Below, one piece after another: positions 18,125 to 27,800 of a stretch of 64,000 bases of DNA (positions are counted from its first letter, which is position 1; each line of letters starts with the position of its first letter). The translations under genes were made by a program, and so were the position numbers. The notes beneath the pieces are model-generated. The model had not been told where the DNA came from. It worked only from the letters and a program-made list of their open reading frames with translations, and ran no database searches. The DNA is from Psychrobacter vallis (GTDB taxonomy: Bacteria; Pseudomonadota; Gammaproteobacteria; Pseudomonadales; Moraxellaceae), in assembly GCF_904846715.1 (NCBI RefSeq), contig NZ_CAJHBU010000002.1:186001-250000 (forward strand), given 5' to 3'.

Positions 18125-18681
18125 AATATAATCCTATAGCTGATGGTTAAATAAGAGTAAACAGTGAATAAAATGCACCTATTATATAGGTGTACCAACA
18201 TCATAATTATCGATATAAAGTAAATAAGGCTAAAACTGCCTTAACTATACACTTTCATCATAAACAAGTCCAAAAACCACTAATGTCTATAACAATCTGT
18301 AAACAAGCTAGTATACAAGAGGGCAACTTTTTCTAGCGTCTAAAAATATCATATTGTGCTAATATTAAACGTATAAGTTATGGGGGACGTAATTATTGAT
18401 AACAATATATTATCAAATATGCGGTTATGCAATATCATTATTCAAGACCAATTAGTTTAATAAGGTGGGATCTGTGGGTTGCAGTCCTGTTCTTGACCGT
18501 TTATAAGCGTCACATAATTTGCCAAAGATATACATTAAGACAGTAAAAACCGTTCTATCTTAAACAGTTATGCAGCACAATAAATGCTAGCATTTGTTTA
18601 TTATCTTTTGATGACCTAGCAATCATTTTTAATATTGCCTTTTTTTTATCTACTTCTATTTAAATTTTTAAGGATAACACT
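18125..18681 (+). other. Intergenic region between divergent fabG4-like and thiolase genes
   Basis: 557 bases with no convincing open frame, tRNA or repeat. It must hold the promoters of both flanking genes and is long for a simple divergent promoter. I see no operator palindrome that I can name. Poly-T and AT-rich stretches lie near 18600-18660, just before the thiolase ribosome site (AAGGA). Confidence 0.5.
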
Positions 18682-20241
18682 ATGAGTAACAAAAACAATC
18701 ATCCTGATAGCCCTGTTGTTGAAAGCACTGTCGTAAAAAGCGATGATGCAAAAGATAAAGACACCGTAAATAAAGACACAGCAACGACTGATACCACTAC
18801 TAGCTCGAATGCCCCTACCAGCTCAAAGTCTGCTGACGTGACGTCTACTAATAAATCAGAAAACACCAAAAAAGACGCAGCCGAAGATAAAGCAACAACA
18901 GTAGCAAGCAAAAATCCCGCCACCACGGCTAAAAAATCCAGCAAGACCAAAGCCGTCTCAGGTCAAAACCGTGTGGCTGTCTTAGGTGGCAACCGCATCC
19001 CATTTGCTCGCTCAAACGGCTCATACGCTGACGTCAGCAATACAGACATGCTAACAGCCGCTCTCGATGGTCTGATTGAACGCTATAACCTACAAGGCGA
19101 AGTCGTAGGCGAAGTTGTGGCTGGTGCAGTCATGAAACTAAGCCGCGACATCAACCTGACTCGTGAAGCCACGCTAAACACAGCACTCAATCCACATACA
19201 CCAACTTATGATATCTCACAAGCCTGTGGTACTGGCTTGCAAGCGACCTTTGCCTCTGCCAATAAGATTGCACTTGGTCTTATCGATTCAGCCATTACTG
19301 GCGGTGTCGACACCACCTCTGACGCTCCTATCGCGGTTGGCGATGGCCTGCGTAAAGTCCTTATCAAGCTCGGTGCGGCAAAAGACAACAAACAGCGTCT
19401 AAAAGCCCTCATGGGTCTGAATCCAAAAGACTTGATTGATTCACCGCAAAACGGTGAGCCACGTACAGGTCTATCGATGGGCGACCATCAAGCGATCACC
19501 ACGCTTGAGTGGAATATTAGCCGTGAAGCACAAGATGAGCTTGCCTTTAACAGTCATCAAAACCTTGCACGCGCCTATGACGAAGGTTTCTTTGACGACT
19601 TAATCACCCCATACAAAGGTCTGACTCGCGATAACAACTTGCGCCCAGATACCACACTAGAAAAACTAGGCAAATTAAAGCCCGTGTTTGGCAAAAAGAA
19701 CGCCAATCCAACAATGACAGCAGCCAACTCTACGCCCCTCACAGATGGTGCTTCTTGTGTACTACTGGGTACGGATGAGTGGGCAAAAGAACATGGTCTA
19801 AAACCACTGGCTTATATCGTTCATCAAGAAACAGCAGCCGTTGACTTCATTGGCAAGTCTGGTACGACAGAAGGTCTACTAATGGCACCAGCCTATGCCG
19901 TACCACGCATGCTTGAGCGCGCTGGTCTGACATTGCAAGATTTTGATTTTTATGAAATCCATGAAGCGTTTGCCTCACAAGTGTTATCAACGCTAGCGGC
20001 TTGGGAAGATGAGAAATTTTGTGAAGAGCGTCTAGGTCTTGATGCGCCACTCGGATCGATCGATCGTAGCAAACTGAATGTGAATGGTTCATCATTGGCT
20101 GCTGGCCATCCATTTGCAGCCACTGGCGGCCGTATCTTAGCAACTGCTGCTAAATTACTGGATCAAAAAGGCTCAGGTCGGGCGCTAATCTCAATCTGTG
20201 CAGCGGGTGGTCAAGGCGTGACTTGCATTCTAGAAAAGTAG
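18682..20241 (+). CDS. Acetyl-CoA acyltransferase (thiolase), FadA2/FadI type
   Basis: 519 residues; AAGGA lies 7 bases before the ATG. Residues 95-519 are a thiolase: VAVLGGNRIPFARSNG at the start of the domain, the acyl-accepting Cys in DISQACGTGLQA near 178, NSTPLTDGAS, the His of EIHEAFA, NVNGSSLAAGHPFAATGGR, and the second catalytic Cys in SICAAGGQG. It would cleave or form 3-ketoacyl-CoA. The first 95 residues are a low-complexity Thr/Ser/Lys/Asp stretch not found in ordinary thiolases. The frame is continuous and the ribosome site is good, so the extension is likely real. It pairs with the divergent FabG4-like and MaoC-like genes in fatty-acyl metabolism. Confidence 0.92.
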   Translation: MSNKNNHPDSPVVESTVVKSDDAKDKDTVNKDTATTDTTTSSNAPTSSKSADVTSTNKSENTKKDAAEDKATTVASKNPATTAKKSSKTKAVSGQNRVAVLGGNRIPFARSNGSYADVSNTDMLTAALDGLIERYNLQGEVVGEVVAGAVMKLSRDINLTREATLNTALNPHTPTYDISQACGTGLQATFASANKIALGLIDSAITGGVDTTSDAPIAVGDGLRKVLIKLGAAKDNKQRLKALMGLNPKDLIDSPQNGEPRTGLSMGDHQAITTLEWNISREAQDELAFNSHQNLARAYDEGFFDDLITPYKGLTRDNNLRPDTTLEKLGKLKPVFGKKNANPTMTAANSTPLTDGASCVLLGTDEWAKEHGLKPLAYIVHQETAAVDFIGKSGTTEGLLMAPAYAVPRMLERAGLTLQDFDFYEIHEAFASQVLSTLAAWEDEKFCEERLGLDAPLGSIDRSKLNVNGSSLAAGHPFAATGGRILATAAKLLDQKGSGRALISICAAGGQGVTCILEK

Positions 20242-20281
20242 TTTTTTAGCCGCCAAATAAATAGCTTTAGAATTTCAAACC

Positions 20282-20316
20282 ACCCTCTAGTCTATAGACT
20301 AGGGGGTATTTTTTTA
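20282..20316 (+). terminator. Intrinsic terminator of the thiolase gene
   Basis: CCCTCTAGTC (20283-20292), the loop TATA and GACTAGGGGG (20297-20306), with one G-T pair, then a T-rich tract to 20316. Confidence 0.9.
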
Positions 20317-20472
20317 TCAAATCAATATTAGCCTTAACACGCAACTTACTGTATCTATGATAGATTTAAATTAAAATAAATACTTTATTCGATAAAGCAA
20401 CCATCGAATGTAGCTAGTCTATAGGCCTTACTGATAGATGTGCTAAAGTAAGGATAATAACCAATAAAAAAC

Positions 20473-20490
20473 TATAGTCAATTCACTATA
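20473..20490 (+). repeat. Short TATAGT...ACTATA inverted repeat
   Basis: TATAGT-CAATTC-ACTATA lies 55 bases before the ppk2 start. The arms match the ends of the TATAGT-ended miniature repeats, so it may be a solo end pair or part of a promoter. Confidence 0.3.
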
Positions 20491-20545
20491 AAATAAATCT
20501 AGTGCTGCTAGCATAAATGAGATCACAACTAATTTGGAGCTTTTT

Positions 20546-21559
20546 ATGGGTAAAATACCGTCAGCCGTTGACCCAAAATCCTTGACACCGCAAGAGCTTA
20601 AGGAGCTAAGCTCACTTGAACAAAACAGTTTTATCGCGCGCATGGATAAAGAAGTATTCGATGATGAACTTCGCCGTAAAATGCATAAAGACTTAATCGA
20701 CGCTTATGATGAAGAACTTGAAAATGAAGTCGATGACTATATACGTGATTTTCGTTTTGACGGCTGCGAGATGAGTGAACAAGAGAGGCTCGATCGTCGT
20801 ATGTATTTTCAAGAATTGGTGCGGCTACAGCGAGAGCTTATAAAGTTACAAGATTGGGTGGTCGATCGCGGTGAGCGCATTGTGGTGATATTTGAAGGGC
20901 GTGACTCTGCTGGTAAAGGCGGCGCGATTAAACGTATAACTCAACGGCTAAACCCACGCGTTTGTAGAGTGGCCGCCCTACCTGCGCCTACTGAACGTGA
21001 ACAAACACAATGGTATTTTCAGCGTTATGTGGCGCAACTACCAGCTGCTGGTGAGATTGTGTTATTTGATCGTAGCTGGTATAACCGCGGCGGCGTTGAG
21101 CGAGTCATGGGATTTTGCACCGATGCTCAGTATGAGGAATTTTTTCAATCCGTACCTGAGTTTGAACGTATGCTAGTAAGGTCGGGTATTCGTTTGGTCA
21201 AGTATTGGTTTTCGATTACCGATGATGAGCAACATTCGCGCTTTATGAGCCGTATTCATGATCCCCTCAAACAATGGAAGCTCTCGCCAATGGACTTACA
21301 ATCGCGTCGGCGCTGGGAGGATTACACCAAAGCAAAAGAGACCATGTTTGAGCGATCTCATATTCCTGAAGCACCGTGGTGGGTCGTTGAAGGGAATAAT
21401 AAGAAACGCGCCAGACTAAACTGTATTGCACATCTACTCGAACAGATTCCTTATAAAGAGGTGCCTCGTGAAGAGGTCGAACTACCTGACCGTAAACGTG
21501 ATGATGAATACTACCGCGAACCCATTCCAGACGATATGTATGTGCCACCGCGTTACTAG
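20546..21559 (+). CDS. ppk2: Polyphosphate kinase 2
   Basis: 337 residues from the ATG at 20546, with GGAG 7 bases upstream; an earlier in-frame TTG overlaps that site and is rejected. A P-loop kinase of the PPK2 family that moves phosphate between polyphosphate and nucleotides. Walker A is FEGRDSAGKGGAIKR near residue 118. Next come the NPRVCRVAALPAPTERE block, Walker B VLFDRSWYNRGGVE near 175, and the lid segment KYWFSITDDEQHSRF. DPLKQWKLSPMDLQSRRRW and the Trp-rich PWWVVEGNNKKRARLN close the domain. A charged helical N-terminal region (1-90) precedes it. It is a single-domain enzyme. The choice between GDP/ADP and AMP as substrate cannot be made from the sequence alone. Confidence 0.92.
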   Translation: MGKIPSAVDPKSLTPQELKELSSLEQNSFIARMDKEVFDDELRRKMHKDLIDAYDEELENEVDDYIRDFRFDGCEMSEQERLDRRMYFQELVRLQRELIKLQDWVVDRGERIVVIFEGRDSAGKGGAIKRITQRLNPRVCRVAALPAPTEREQTQWYFQRYVAQLPAAGEIVLFDRSWYNRGGVERVMGFCTDAQYEEFFQSVPEFERMLVRSGIRLVKYWFSITDDEQHSRFMSRIHDPLKQWKLSPMDLQSRRRWEDYTKAKETMFERSHIPEAPWWVVEGNNKKRARLNCIAHLLEQIPYKEVPREEVELPDRKRDDEYYREPIPDDMYVPPRY

Positions 21560-21595
21560 GGTGCGCTGATATCTACTCAACCTTATCTCACTTAT

Positions 21596-21633
21596 AAAAA
21601 AAGCAACCTTATAAAATATAGGGTTGCTTTTTT
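21596..21633 (+). terminator. Bidirectional terminator between ppk2 and pilZ
   Basis: A7-GCAACC, a 13-base AT-rich loop, then GGTTGC-T6. It lies between two convergent genes and has a run of T on each strand. Confidence 0.85.
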
Positions 21634-21665
21634 ATAGCACTACTTATGTAAAATCATATCAGAGG

Positions 21666-22013
21666 CTACATGGTATAAGTAGATTGCAAGCCATCTACTT
21701 TACCAGCCAATAAACGCTCGACCTCGTTTTTAATTTTTTGACCAGCGATATCAGTACCAATTTGCACAGCAAAACCTGCTGGACGACCGCTCTGAGCTTT
21801 AGCATTTATCCATACGACCTTGCCATTCATAGGTAGACGCTCGCTAGAATTGGGCAAAGTAATGGCAATAAATATTTCGTTGCCTAATTGCTGAGGTTGG
21901 TCAGAGGGTACAAATATTGCCCCATTACTGACAAAGGACAAATAGCTGGCATATAGCGTTTCGATGTTTTCAATGTGGCAGGTTAAAATTCCGCCGCGTC
22001 CTGGCATTGCCAT
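21666..22013 (-). CDS. pilZ: PilZ domain protein
   Basis: 115 residues; AAGGAAG lies 6 bases before the ATG. A single PilZ domain: an N-terminal strand followed by ASYLSFVSNGAIFVP, ITLPNSSERLPMNGKVVWI and GFAVQIG. The canonical cyclic-di-GMP motif RxxxR is absent from the start, as in the type IV pilus PilZ of Pseudomonas, which works through protein contacts and not by binding c-di-GMP. The position right after holB is the conserved pilZ place, which supports the pilus role. It ends the long minus-strand run. Confidence 0.88.
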   Translation of the reverse strand: MAMPGRGGILTCHIENIETLYASYLSFVSNGAIFVPSDQPQQLGNEIFIAITLPNSSERLPMNGKVVWINAKAQSGRPAGFAVQIGTDIAGQKIKNEVERLLAGKVDGLQSTYTM

Positions 22014-22151
22014 AGTCAGCTTCCTTGAGTGGTTAAATTTAATATGTTTTTATGGATCATCAACGGTCTGTAAAGCAATGCGTTTACGAAACGCCAAACG
22101 GCAAATATGAAACGGTAAGCAAACAACCATATACAAACGTGTCATGCTGTT

Positions 22152-23276
22152 CTATAAGTATGCCAATTCCTGCATCAGCTTATCATAAGCAAATTTCTCT
22201 TGCACATTTTGTTGTAGAGCCGTTTTGGTCTGCTGTAAGCTACTGGCGAATAACTCCAATCCATTATCAGCAGGTTGCTGGGTGTCTAGTATGGCTGATA
22301 GATTGATGTCGTTTTGTAGTTCGCTAAGCCCTAAGCAGACACGGCGCATATCAAGAAGCATCATCTCAGACAGCTGAATGAACGCTGCGATATCCAACTG
22401 GTTTTGCCAATAGTCGCTGGCGGCCACACTGCTGCGTTTACCACTACGTAACGCCTGCCACGTCGTTAGCCATAAAGCACGCTTACTGTACCATGGTGCT
22501 TGCGCCATCGCTATCGCTGCTAGTGGTGCGCCATTAGCCAGTTGAATCAGCTGTTCAATCGCAGCTGAACCGACTACCTTACGATTGACAGTACCGCCTA
22601 ATGCAGTCGTCACATAGTCTATAGCCACTGTCGTATCAATCGTTTGCAATGCCAGCTGCTGAACACGGCTTTTGATGGTTGGCAGTAGTTGCGCTGGCGC
22701 GTCACTGATTAAAAACAAATGAACTTGTGCTTGCGGTTCTTCAAGGGTTTTAAGTAACGCATTGGCTGCGGCAACGGTCATTTGCTCAGCATAATCTAAC
22801 ACACAAATACGCATCCCTTGCCCGCCTTGATAGATAAAGGGTTGCAAGGCACGGATGTCATCTACTTTGATTTTAAGTACACTATTACTGGTTGATTTGG
22901 TCGTTTTTTTGTCTTTTGCGGTGCTGCTCGATTTTTCTGTATCATTGACATGGTCTGTGCTGATTGGCAGTCGAGCAATTGGCAACACTTGCAAGCTTGG
23001 ATGCGTACCTGATCTTAACCATTGACAGCTTTCACACGCTGCACACGCACCCATTGGATGGTTTTCACGCTCACGGCATAACAACCAAGCGACCAGCCGC
23101 CATACAAAAGCACGTTTACCCATACCCTGCATACCTGCCGCGAGCAGTGCATGAGGCAAGGACTGCTGTGACAGCACCCGTGTCGTCAGTTGCGACCACA
23201 ACGCTTGCTGCCATGGCAATAATGGCGCAAAGTACATGCTATCTGCAACGCTGATGTTTTCTACTGTGTCATTCAT
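22152..23276 (-). CDS. holB: DNA polymerase III delta-prime subunit
   Basis: 374 residues. A clamp-loader subunit: PWQQALWSQLTTRVL at the start, then a P-loop-like GMQGMGKRAFVWRLVAWLLC near residue 49. A zinc-binding cysteine set follows (C in LLCRE, then GACAACESCQWL). VDDIRALQPFIYQGGQGMRI and ANALLKTLEEPQAQVHLFLI are the signature HolB strands. Residues 105-130 hold a Lys/Ser/Thr insert not usual in the family. It works with delta, gamma/tau and the beta clamp in chromosome replication. It lies 27 bases after kdsB and 138 bases before pilZ in the same direction. Confidence 0.93.
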   Translation of the reverse strand: MNDTVENISVADSMYFAPLLPWQQALWSQLTTRVLSQQSLPHALLAAGMQGMGKRAFVWRLVAWLLCRERENHPMGACAACESCQWLRSGTHPSLQVLPIARLPISTDHVNDTEKSSSTAKDKKTTKSTSNSVLKIKVDDIRALQPFIYQGGQGMRICVLDYAEQMTVAAANALLKTLEEPQAQVHLFLISDAPAQLLPTIKSRVQQLALQTIDTTVAIDYVTTALGGTVNRKVVGSAAIEQLIQLANGAPLAAIAMAQAPWYSKRALWLTTWQALRSGKRSSVAASDYWQNQLDIAAFIQLSEMMLLDMRRVCLGLSELQNDINLSAILDTQQPADNGLELFASSLQQTKTALQQNVQEKFAYDKLMQELAYL

Positions 23277-23303
23277 GGCTACTGCCCTGCTCTATAACAT
23301 TGC

Positions 23304-24140
23304 TTAGTTGCTCGATTGCTTAGTATGCGGATGTACAGGATTTTGAAAATCCACCACGCTCATCGCGTTTAAGCGCACCAAGTCCTCCGCTGTATCAACA
23401 CCAGCTGGTAACTGACAGGCAGCTGTAGCGATTGCGATATGTCCGCCATTCTCTAAAACACGTAGTTGCTCTAAGCTCTCAAGCACTTCAAGCGGTGTTT
23501 GCGGCCAATGGACGAACTGCTGCAATAGACTGACGCGGTAAGCATATAACCCTAAATGTCGATAAGCGTTTTTTGGCGGTTGCTTAAGGCTTTTATTGGC
23601 CAATACAACATCGCGCTCACAAGGAATGGGTGCACGGCTAAAGTACAGCGCCCGTTGCCTATCTTTGGCATATTGGCTGACCACCTTTACCACAGACGGA
23701 CGCTGAAAAGTGTCATAATCATCTATAGATTCACATAGAGTAGCCATGACGCTGTCACTGTCTGCCTCGAGAAGTGCTTTCACTTGCTCCAACAATAACG
23801 GCGGCACAAGGGGTTCGTCGCCCTGCATATTGACCACAATATCATGGTCAAGCCAGCCTTTGATCGCTGCAACCTCTGCCAAACGATCAGTGCCAGATGC
23901 ATGATTTGCACTGGTCATCACCACGTCAAAACCTGCATCCGTACATACCTTGGCAATACGATCATCGTCAGTGGCAATACACATATCATCAGCGAAGTGC
24001 GCCGCCTGTGCCTTTTCCGCGACCCAAAGAATCATTGGTTTACCATGGATAGTGAGTAATGGCTTGCCCGGTAGACGTTCGCTTTTAAAGCGCGCAGGAA
24101 TGACGATATGAGTTCTGGCGGGCGTGACAACTGATGACAT
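23304..24140 (-). CDS. kdsB: CMP-KDO synthetase
   Basis: 278 residues; AGGA lies about 7 bases before the ATG. It makes CMP-3-deoxy-manno-octulosonate for the inner core of lipopolysaccharide. The nucleotidyltransferase start [19 protein letters not shown], then [12 protein letters not shown] near residue 102, the [13 protein letters not shown] block and the [10 protein letters not shown] strand near 192 are diagnostic. The length is slightly above the usual 250 because of a polar C-terminal tail (HPHTKQSSN). It lies between lpxK and holB in one direction, a common gammaproteobacterial order. Confidence 0.96.
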   Translation of the reverse strand: MSSVVTPARTHIVIPARFKSERLPGKPLLTIHGKPMILWVAEKAQAAHFADDMCIATDDDRIAKVCTDAGFDVVMTSANHASGTDRLAEVAAIKGWLDHDIVVNMQGDEPLVPPLLLEQVKALLEADSDSVMATLCESIDDYDTFQRPSVVKVVSQYAKDRQRALYFSRAPIPCERDVVLANKSLKQPPKNAYRHLGLYAYRVSLLQQFVHWPQTPLEVLESLEQLRVLENGGHIAIATAACQLPAGVDTAEDLVRLNAMSVVDFQNPVHPHTKQSSN

Positions 24141-24171
24141 GGTTTGTTCCTAATTTATGGTGATATTTAGC

Positions 24172-25281
24172 TTATTCATTTCGACCACTTTTTATATCGA
24201 TACCCACGTTATCTAACTGCTGCTGTAAATGATGGTAGCAACTATCAGATAGTACCGCAGTTACTGGTAATACCCACAATTTGCTCACAAGCGTCTTATA
24301 AGCATCGGGCAGTGCTTGCTCGGCGGTATACTCTAACAGTAATGCTCTTATTTTTACTGCGTCTTTGGTAGTGACAATGATTGGATGATCGCCATACTGT
24401 AACAGTTCAGCCAAGCTAAAATCATAATGATCAGGATAAGGGTGTCCGATGACATCGAAACCAAGCAAGTCTAGAGTATCAAAAAAACGCTGTGGATAAC
24501 CAATACCGCTCACGGCATGTACTCTGCTACCCTTTTCAGGCGCTTCCTCTCTTATTTGACTGTTAAAGGGTATGGGTTGCCATAAGCGCTGTATGTCATC
24601 GGCTTCGAGATGCATGGTCAGACGATTTGCGGGTTGCTGATTACCATTGTTGTTGGTTGATATGGTCTTTGAACGTTCATGATAGATGACGCTTGCACCT
24701 TTTAGCCGTGACATTGGCTCACGTAAGAACCCAGTGGGTAATAATTGCTCATTACCAAAACCCCGTGCCGCATCTACTACAATCCATTCGATATCACGTT
24801 GCAGTGCATAATGCTGCAAGCCATCATCCGCAATAATCAATTGCAAATCAGGATACGCTGCCAACAAGGTAGTAATGGCTTGCTCGCGATTGGGGCATAC
24901 TGCCATTGCTACCCCTGTCATATTGACGATCAAACATGGCTCGTCCCCTACCACATTGGGTAAGCTGTTGGCACTGACCAGCGTTGGCATCTGGCTGGTA
25001 TCGCCACCATAACCGCGACTAATCACCCCGACTACGATCCTTTGCTTTTGCAAATGATTAACCAACGCAATAATCAACGGCGTCTTACCACTGCCCCCAA
25101 CGCTAATATTGCCAATCACCATGACAGGAACGGGCGCACGATAGCTAGATAACATGCCAGTCTTATAAGCATGACGACGGATCATCGTAATGAGTCCATA
25201 TAACCAGCTAATAGGCAGCAACAGCCATAACCAAGCGGCTTGACGTTGCCATGCACGCGTCACTGTCGTCTCAATGCTCAT
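24172..25281 (-). CDS. lpxK: Tetraacyldisaccharide 4'-kinase
   Basis: 369 residues. It phosphorylates the 4' position of the lipid A disaccharide at the inner face of the inner membrane. An N-terminal hydrophobic helix (AAWLWLLLPISWLYGLITMI) anchors it. The P-loop is VIGNISVGGSGKTPLIIAL near residue 60. SRGYGG, GDEPCLI, DDGLQHYALQRDIEWIVVDA and LLPTGFLREP are the usual LpxK blocks. It follows msbA, with 93 bases between, and precedes kdsB by 31 bases. Together the three supply and export lipid A-core. Confidence 0.95.
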   Translation of the reverse strand: MSIETTVTRAWQRQAAWLWLLLPISWLYGLITMIRRHAYKTGMLSSYRAPVPVMVIGNISVGGSGKTPLIIALVNHLQKQRIVVGVISRGYGGDTSQMPTLVSANSLPNVVGDEPCLIVNMTGVAMAVCPNREQAITTLLAAYPDLQLIIADDGLQHYALQRDIEWIVVDAARGFGNEQLLPTGFLREPMSRLKGASVIYHERSKTISTNNNGNQQPANRLTMHLEADDIQRLWQPIPFNSQIREEAPEKGSRVHAVSGIGYPQRFFDTLDLLGFDVIGHPYPDHYDFSLAELLQYGDHPIIVTTKDAVKIRALLLEYTAEQALPDAYKTLVSKLWVLPVTAVLSDSCYHHLQQQLDNVGIDIKSGRNE

Positions 25282-25374
25282 TCGTATTGGTCACTTACCT
25301 GATTGGTTTGGCACGGCTTAAGCGTTAAAATTATTCCAAGACACTATTCAATAGTCTTATTTACATCAATAACT

Positions 25375-27162
25375 CTATTCAAAATCTCGGGCATACATTT
25401 GCGCATAATGACCTTGTCGCTGTATCAGTTCATCATGTGTACCCAGCTCAACGATTTGACCGCCATCTAATACAGCGATACGGTCGGCAGACTCAATAGT
25501 TGTCAAACGGTGCGCGATGACCAATGTCGTACGGTCCTTCATAACGTTATCGAGCGCTTGCTGAATATAGTACTCTGATTCATTATCAAGTGCGCTGGTG
25601 GCTTCGTCTAAAATCAAAATTGGCGAGTCTTTTAGCAATGCTCGAGCAATCGATAAGCGCTGACGCTGACCACCAGACAACTGCAAACCTTCAGCACCGA
25701 TTTCACTTTGATAGCCATTTGGCATTTTCATAATAAAATCATGTGCGAAGGCATCTTTTGCTGCTCTTTCAACTTCGGCTTGCGTTCTATTGGCCAAACT
25801 ACCATAAGCGATATTGTTAAATACCGTGGTATTAAACAGAACCACTTGCTGGTTTACCATCGCAATTTGAGAACGCAGAGATTCGAGAGTAATGTCCTCA
25901 ATCGCTATACCGTCTAAGGTAATCTGCCCTGAAGTGGTCGATAAAGTACGGGTTAATAAATTAACCAAAGAGGATTTGCCAGCGCCACTGCGCCCTACCA
26001 ATGCTACCGTTTCACCAGCTCGTACATCTAGCGTAAAATCACGCAGGGCGACGGTAGAATCCGGATAAACCAAACTGACATTGTCCAAATAAATCTCGCC
26101 TGACAACGTGGGACTAAGCACCCCTGTATTTTTTTCTTCGGGCTCATCTAATAAGGCAAATATCGACTCACCTGCTGCAATGCCTTTTTGCAGCTTTTGA
26201 TTGACGTCAGTCAGTGAGCGCACCGGCTTACTGAGCAAACCAGCCGCCGCGATATATGAAATAAACGCACCCGCCGAGATATCGTCTATCACTGATGGAC
26301 GTAGGGCAAGCCATACCACAACTGACATTGCGATAGCCATGAGCAACTGCACTGCTGGTGTATTGATACTGTTGGTAACGACTACCTTCATACCTTGGCG
26401 TAAATTCTTTTTTGAGGTTTTATCAAAACGCTTGGCTTCGTATGCTTGTCCACCATAATTTTTGACTACTTGATAGCCACCGATCACTTCATTGGTAATA
26501 TGGCTGACATCACCCATCGTCTCTTGGATACCTTTCGAGAGTTTAAGGTATCGCTTAGAAGCCACACGAATTAACCACAATATAGGCGGCAGCACGACAA
26601 ATAAAATCAAGGTCAAGCGCCAATTGCTATAAAGTAAAAAACCTATCAATGCCACGACTGTCAAACCATCGCGTAGTAAGGTTTTCATAGAATCAGTGCT
26701 GGCAGCTGTTACTTGCTCAACATCAAATATCAATTTGGACGAGATCGTGCCCGCTGGATTGGCCAAATAAAACGAGCTTGGTAAGCGTAGCAGTTTATTA
26801 AAAACTTCTACGCGCAGCTCATAAACCAAGTGACGTGATACCAGCGCCGAATAATAATTACCCAAAAAGCTACCCACACCACGCACAAAAAACAGGGCAA
26901 TAATCAATAGTGGAAATAAGGCCTGTTTACTTTGATCGTTTTGGTTGATGGCATCAGTAATGTATTGCAATAATTTAGCAATCCAAATTTCTGTCCCCGC
27001 ATTAATAGCAAACCCGACAACCGTCAGCATTAATGCCCACCAATAGGGTTTGAGGTAACTTAGTAAGCGTAGCAGTGTCTTACGCTTAGGTATATTATAG
27101 GGCAACGCTGACCGTTTTTTGACAGGATTTTTTGTAGAGTCAGGTAAATGTGCTTGGCTCAT
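25375..27162 (-). CDS. msbA: Lipid A export ABC transporter MsbA
   Basis: 595 residues; GAGGC lies 5 bases before the ATG. A half-transporter with six spans (residues 40-320) and a C-terminal ATPase. ATPase marks are Walker A GRSGAGKSSLV near 393, a Q-loop in MVNQQVVLF, the signature LQLSGGQRQRLSIARALL, Walker B ILILDEATSALD and the switch His in VIAHRLTTIE. The MsbA family is supported by the N-terminal RLLSYLKPYWW and by the neighbour lpxK. It flips core-lipid A across the inner membrane as a homodimer. Confidence 0.93.
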   Translation of the reverse strand: MSQAHLPDSTKNPVKKRSALPYNIPKRKTLLRLLSYLKPYWWALMLTVVGFAINAGTEIWIAKLLQYITDAINQNDQSKQALFPLLIIALFFVRGVGSFLGNYYSALVSRHLVYELRVEVFNKLLRLPSSFYLANPAGTISSKLIFDVEQVTAASTDSMKTLLRDGLTVVALIGFLLYSNWRLTLILFVVLPPILWLIRVASKRYLKLSKGIQETMGDVSHITNEVIGGYQVVKNYGGQAYEAKRFDKTSKKNLRQGMKVVVTNSINTPAVQLLMAIAMSVVVWLALRPSVIDDISAGAFISYIAAAGLLSKPVRSLTDVNQKLQKGIAAGESIFALLDEPEEKNTGVLSPTLSGEIYLDNVSLVYPDSTVALRDFTLDVRAGETVALVGRSGAGKSSLVNLLTRTLSTTSGQITLDGIAIEDITLESLRSQIAMVNQQVVLFNTTVFNNIAYGSLANRTQAEVERAAKDAFAHDFIMKMPNGYQSEIGAEGLQLSGGQRQRLSIARALLKDSPILILDEATSALDNESEYYIQQALDNVMKDRTTLVIAHRLTTIESADRIAVLDGGQIVELGTHDELIQRQGHYAQMYARDFE

Positions 27163-27250
27163 AAAAGCCTCAATGTGGATATCATAATATGAATGAGCTG
27201 TGACTATTGCACAGTTTTATAAGAGTATCTATAGCACAAATCGCTATAGA

Positions 27251-27682
27251 TTATTGCGGCAATGGTTGGCCAAGTGGCACAACCGTACTAATATTTAGGT
27301 TTAAAAATCCTAGTTTACCAGCGACATCCATTACTCGCACCACTGATTGATGCGTGGCGTTGGCATCTGCGGCAATAACAAACAGCATATCACGGTTACT
27401 GCCTGCCTCTTGCTGTAGCATACTGATCAACTCAGCCTCATTGCTGCTGGCCAGAGTAATACCATTGACCAAATAACTGCCATCTTCTTGTACCGCCACT
27501 TCGATGCTGTTTTTTTGTTCGGTCAGTGCGACACCTTCAGCTTCAGGAAGAATGATATTTAAGCGACTAAAATGATTGAATGACGTTGCCAGTAGCAAAA
27601 ATACGATCAAAAATAGTAAGCAGTCAATCATTGGGGTCAAGTTAATTTCGAGTGGCTCAACAGTCGGTTTTCTAAAGCGCAT
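27251..27682 (-). CDS. exbD: ExbD/TolR family biopolymer transport protein
   Basis: 143 residues; AGAGAG lies about 5 bases before the ATG. The N-terminus MRFRKPTVEPLEINLTPMID is followed by a single span (CLLFLIVFLLLATSF) with the conserved Asp of the proton path just before it. The periplasmic remainder has FVIAADANATHQSVVRVMDV. It works with the adjacent exbB product to pass proton-motive force to an envelope partner. No tonB or tolA is adjacent. The pair precedes msbA-lpxK-kdsB, as in several gammaproteobacteria. Confidence 0.9.
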   Translation of the reverse strand: MRFRKPTVEPLEINLTPMIDCLLFLIVFLLLATSFNHFSRLNIILPEAEGVALTEQKNSIEVAVQEDGSYLVNGITLASSNEAELISMLQQEAGSNRDMLFVIAADANATHQSVVRVMDVAGKLGFLNLNISTVVPLGQPLPQ

Positions 27683-27800
27683 ATTACTCTCTTTAATTCA
27701 CTTACTACTAATTCTGCTCAATCGATTATTCACATAACCACCAATACTAAGAAGTCACTGTCGTCACTTTATCTTAACCTGCTGTCAATCAACTATAAGC

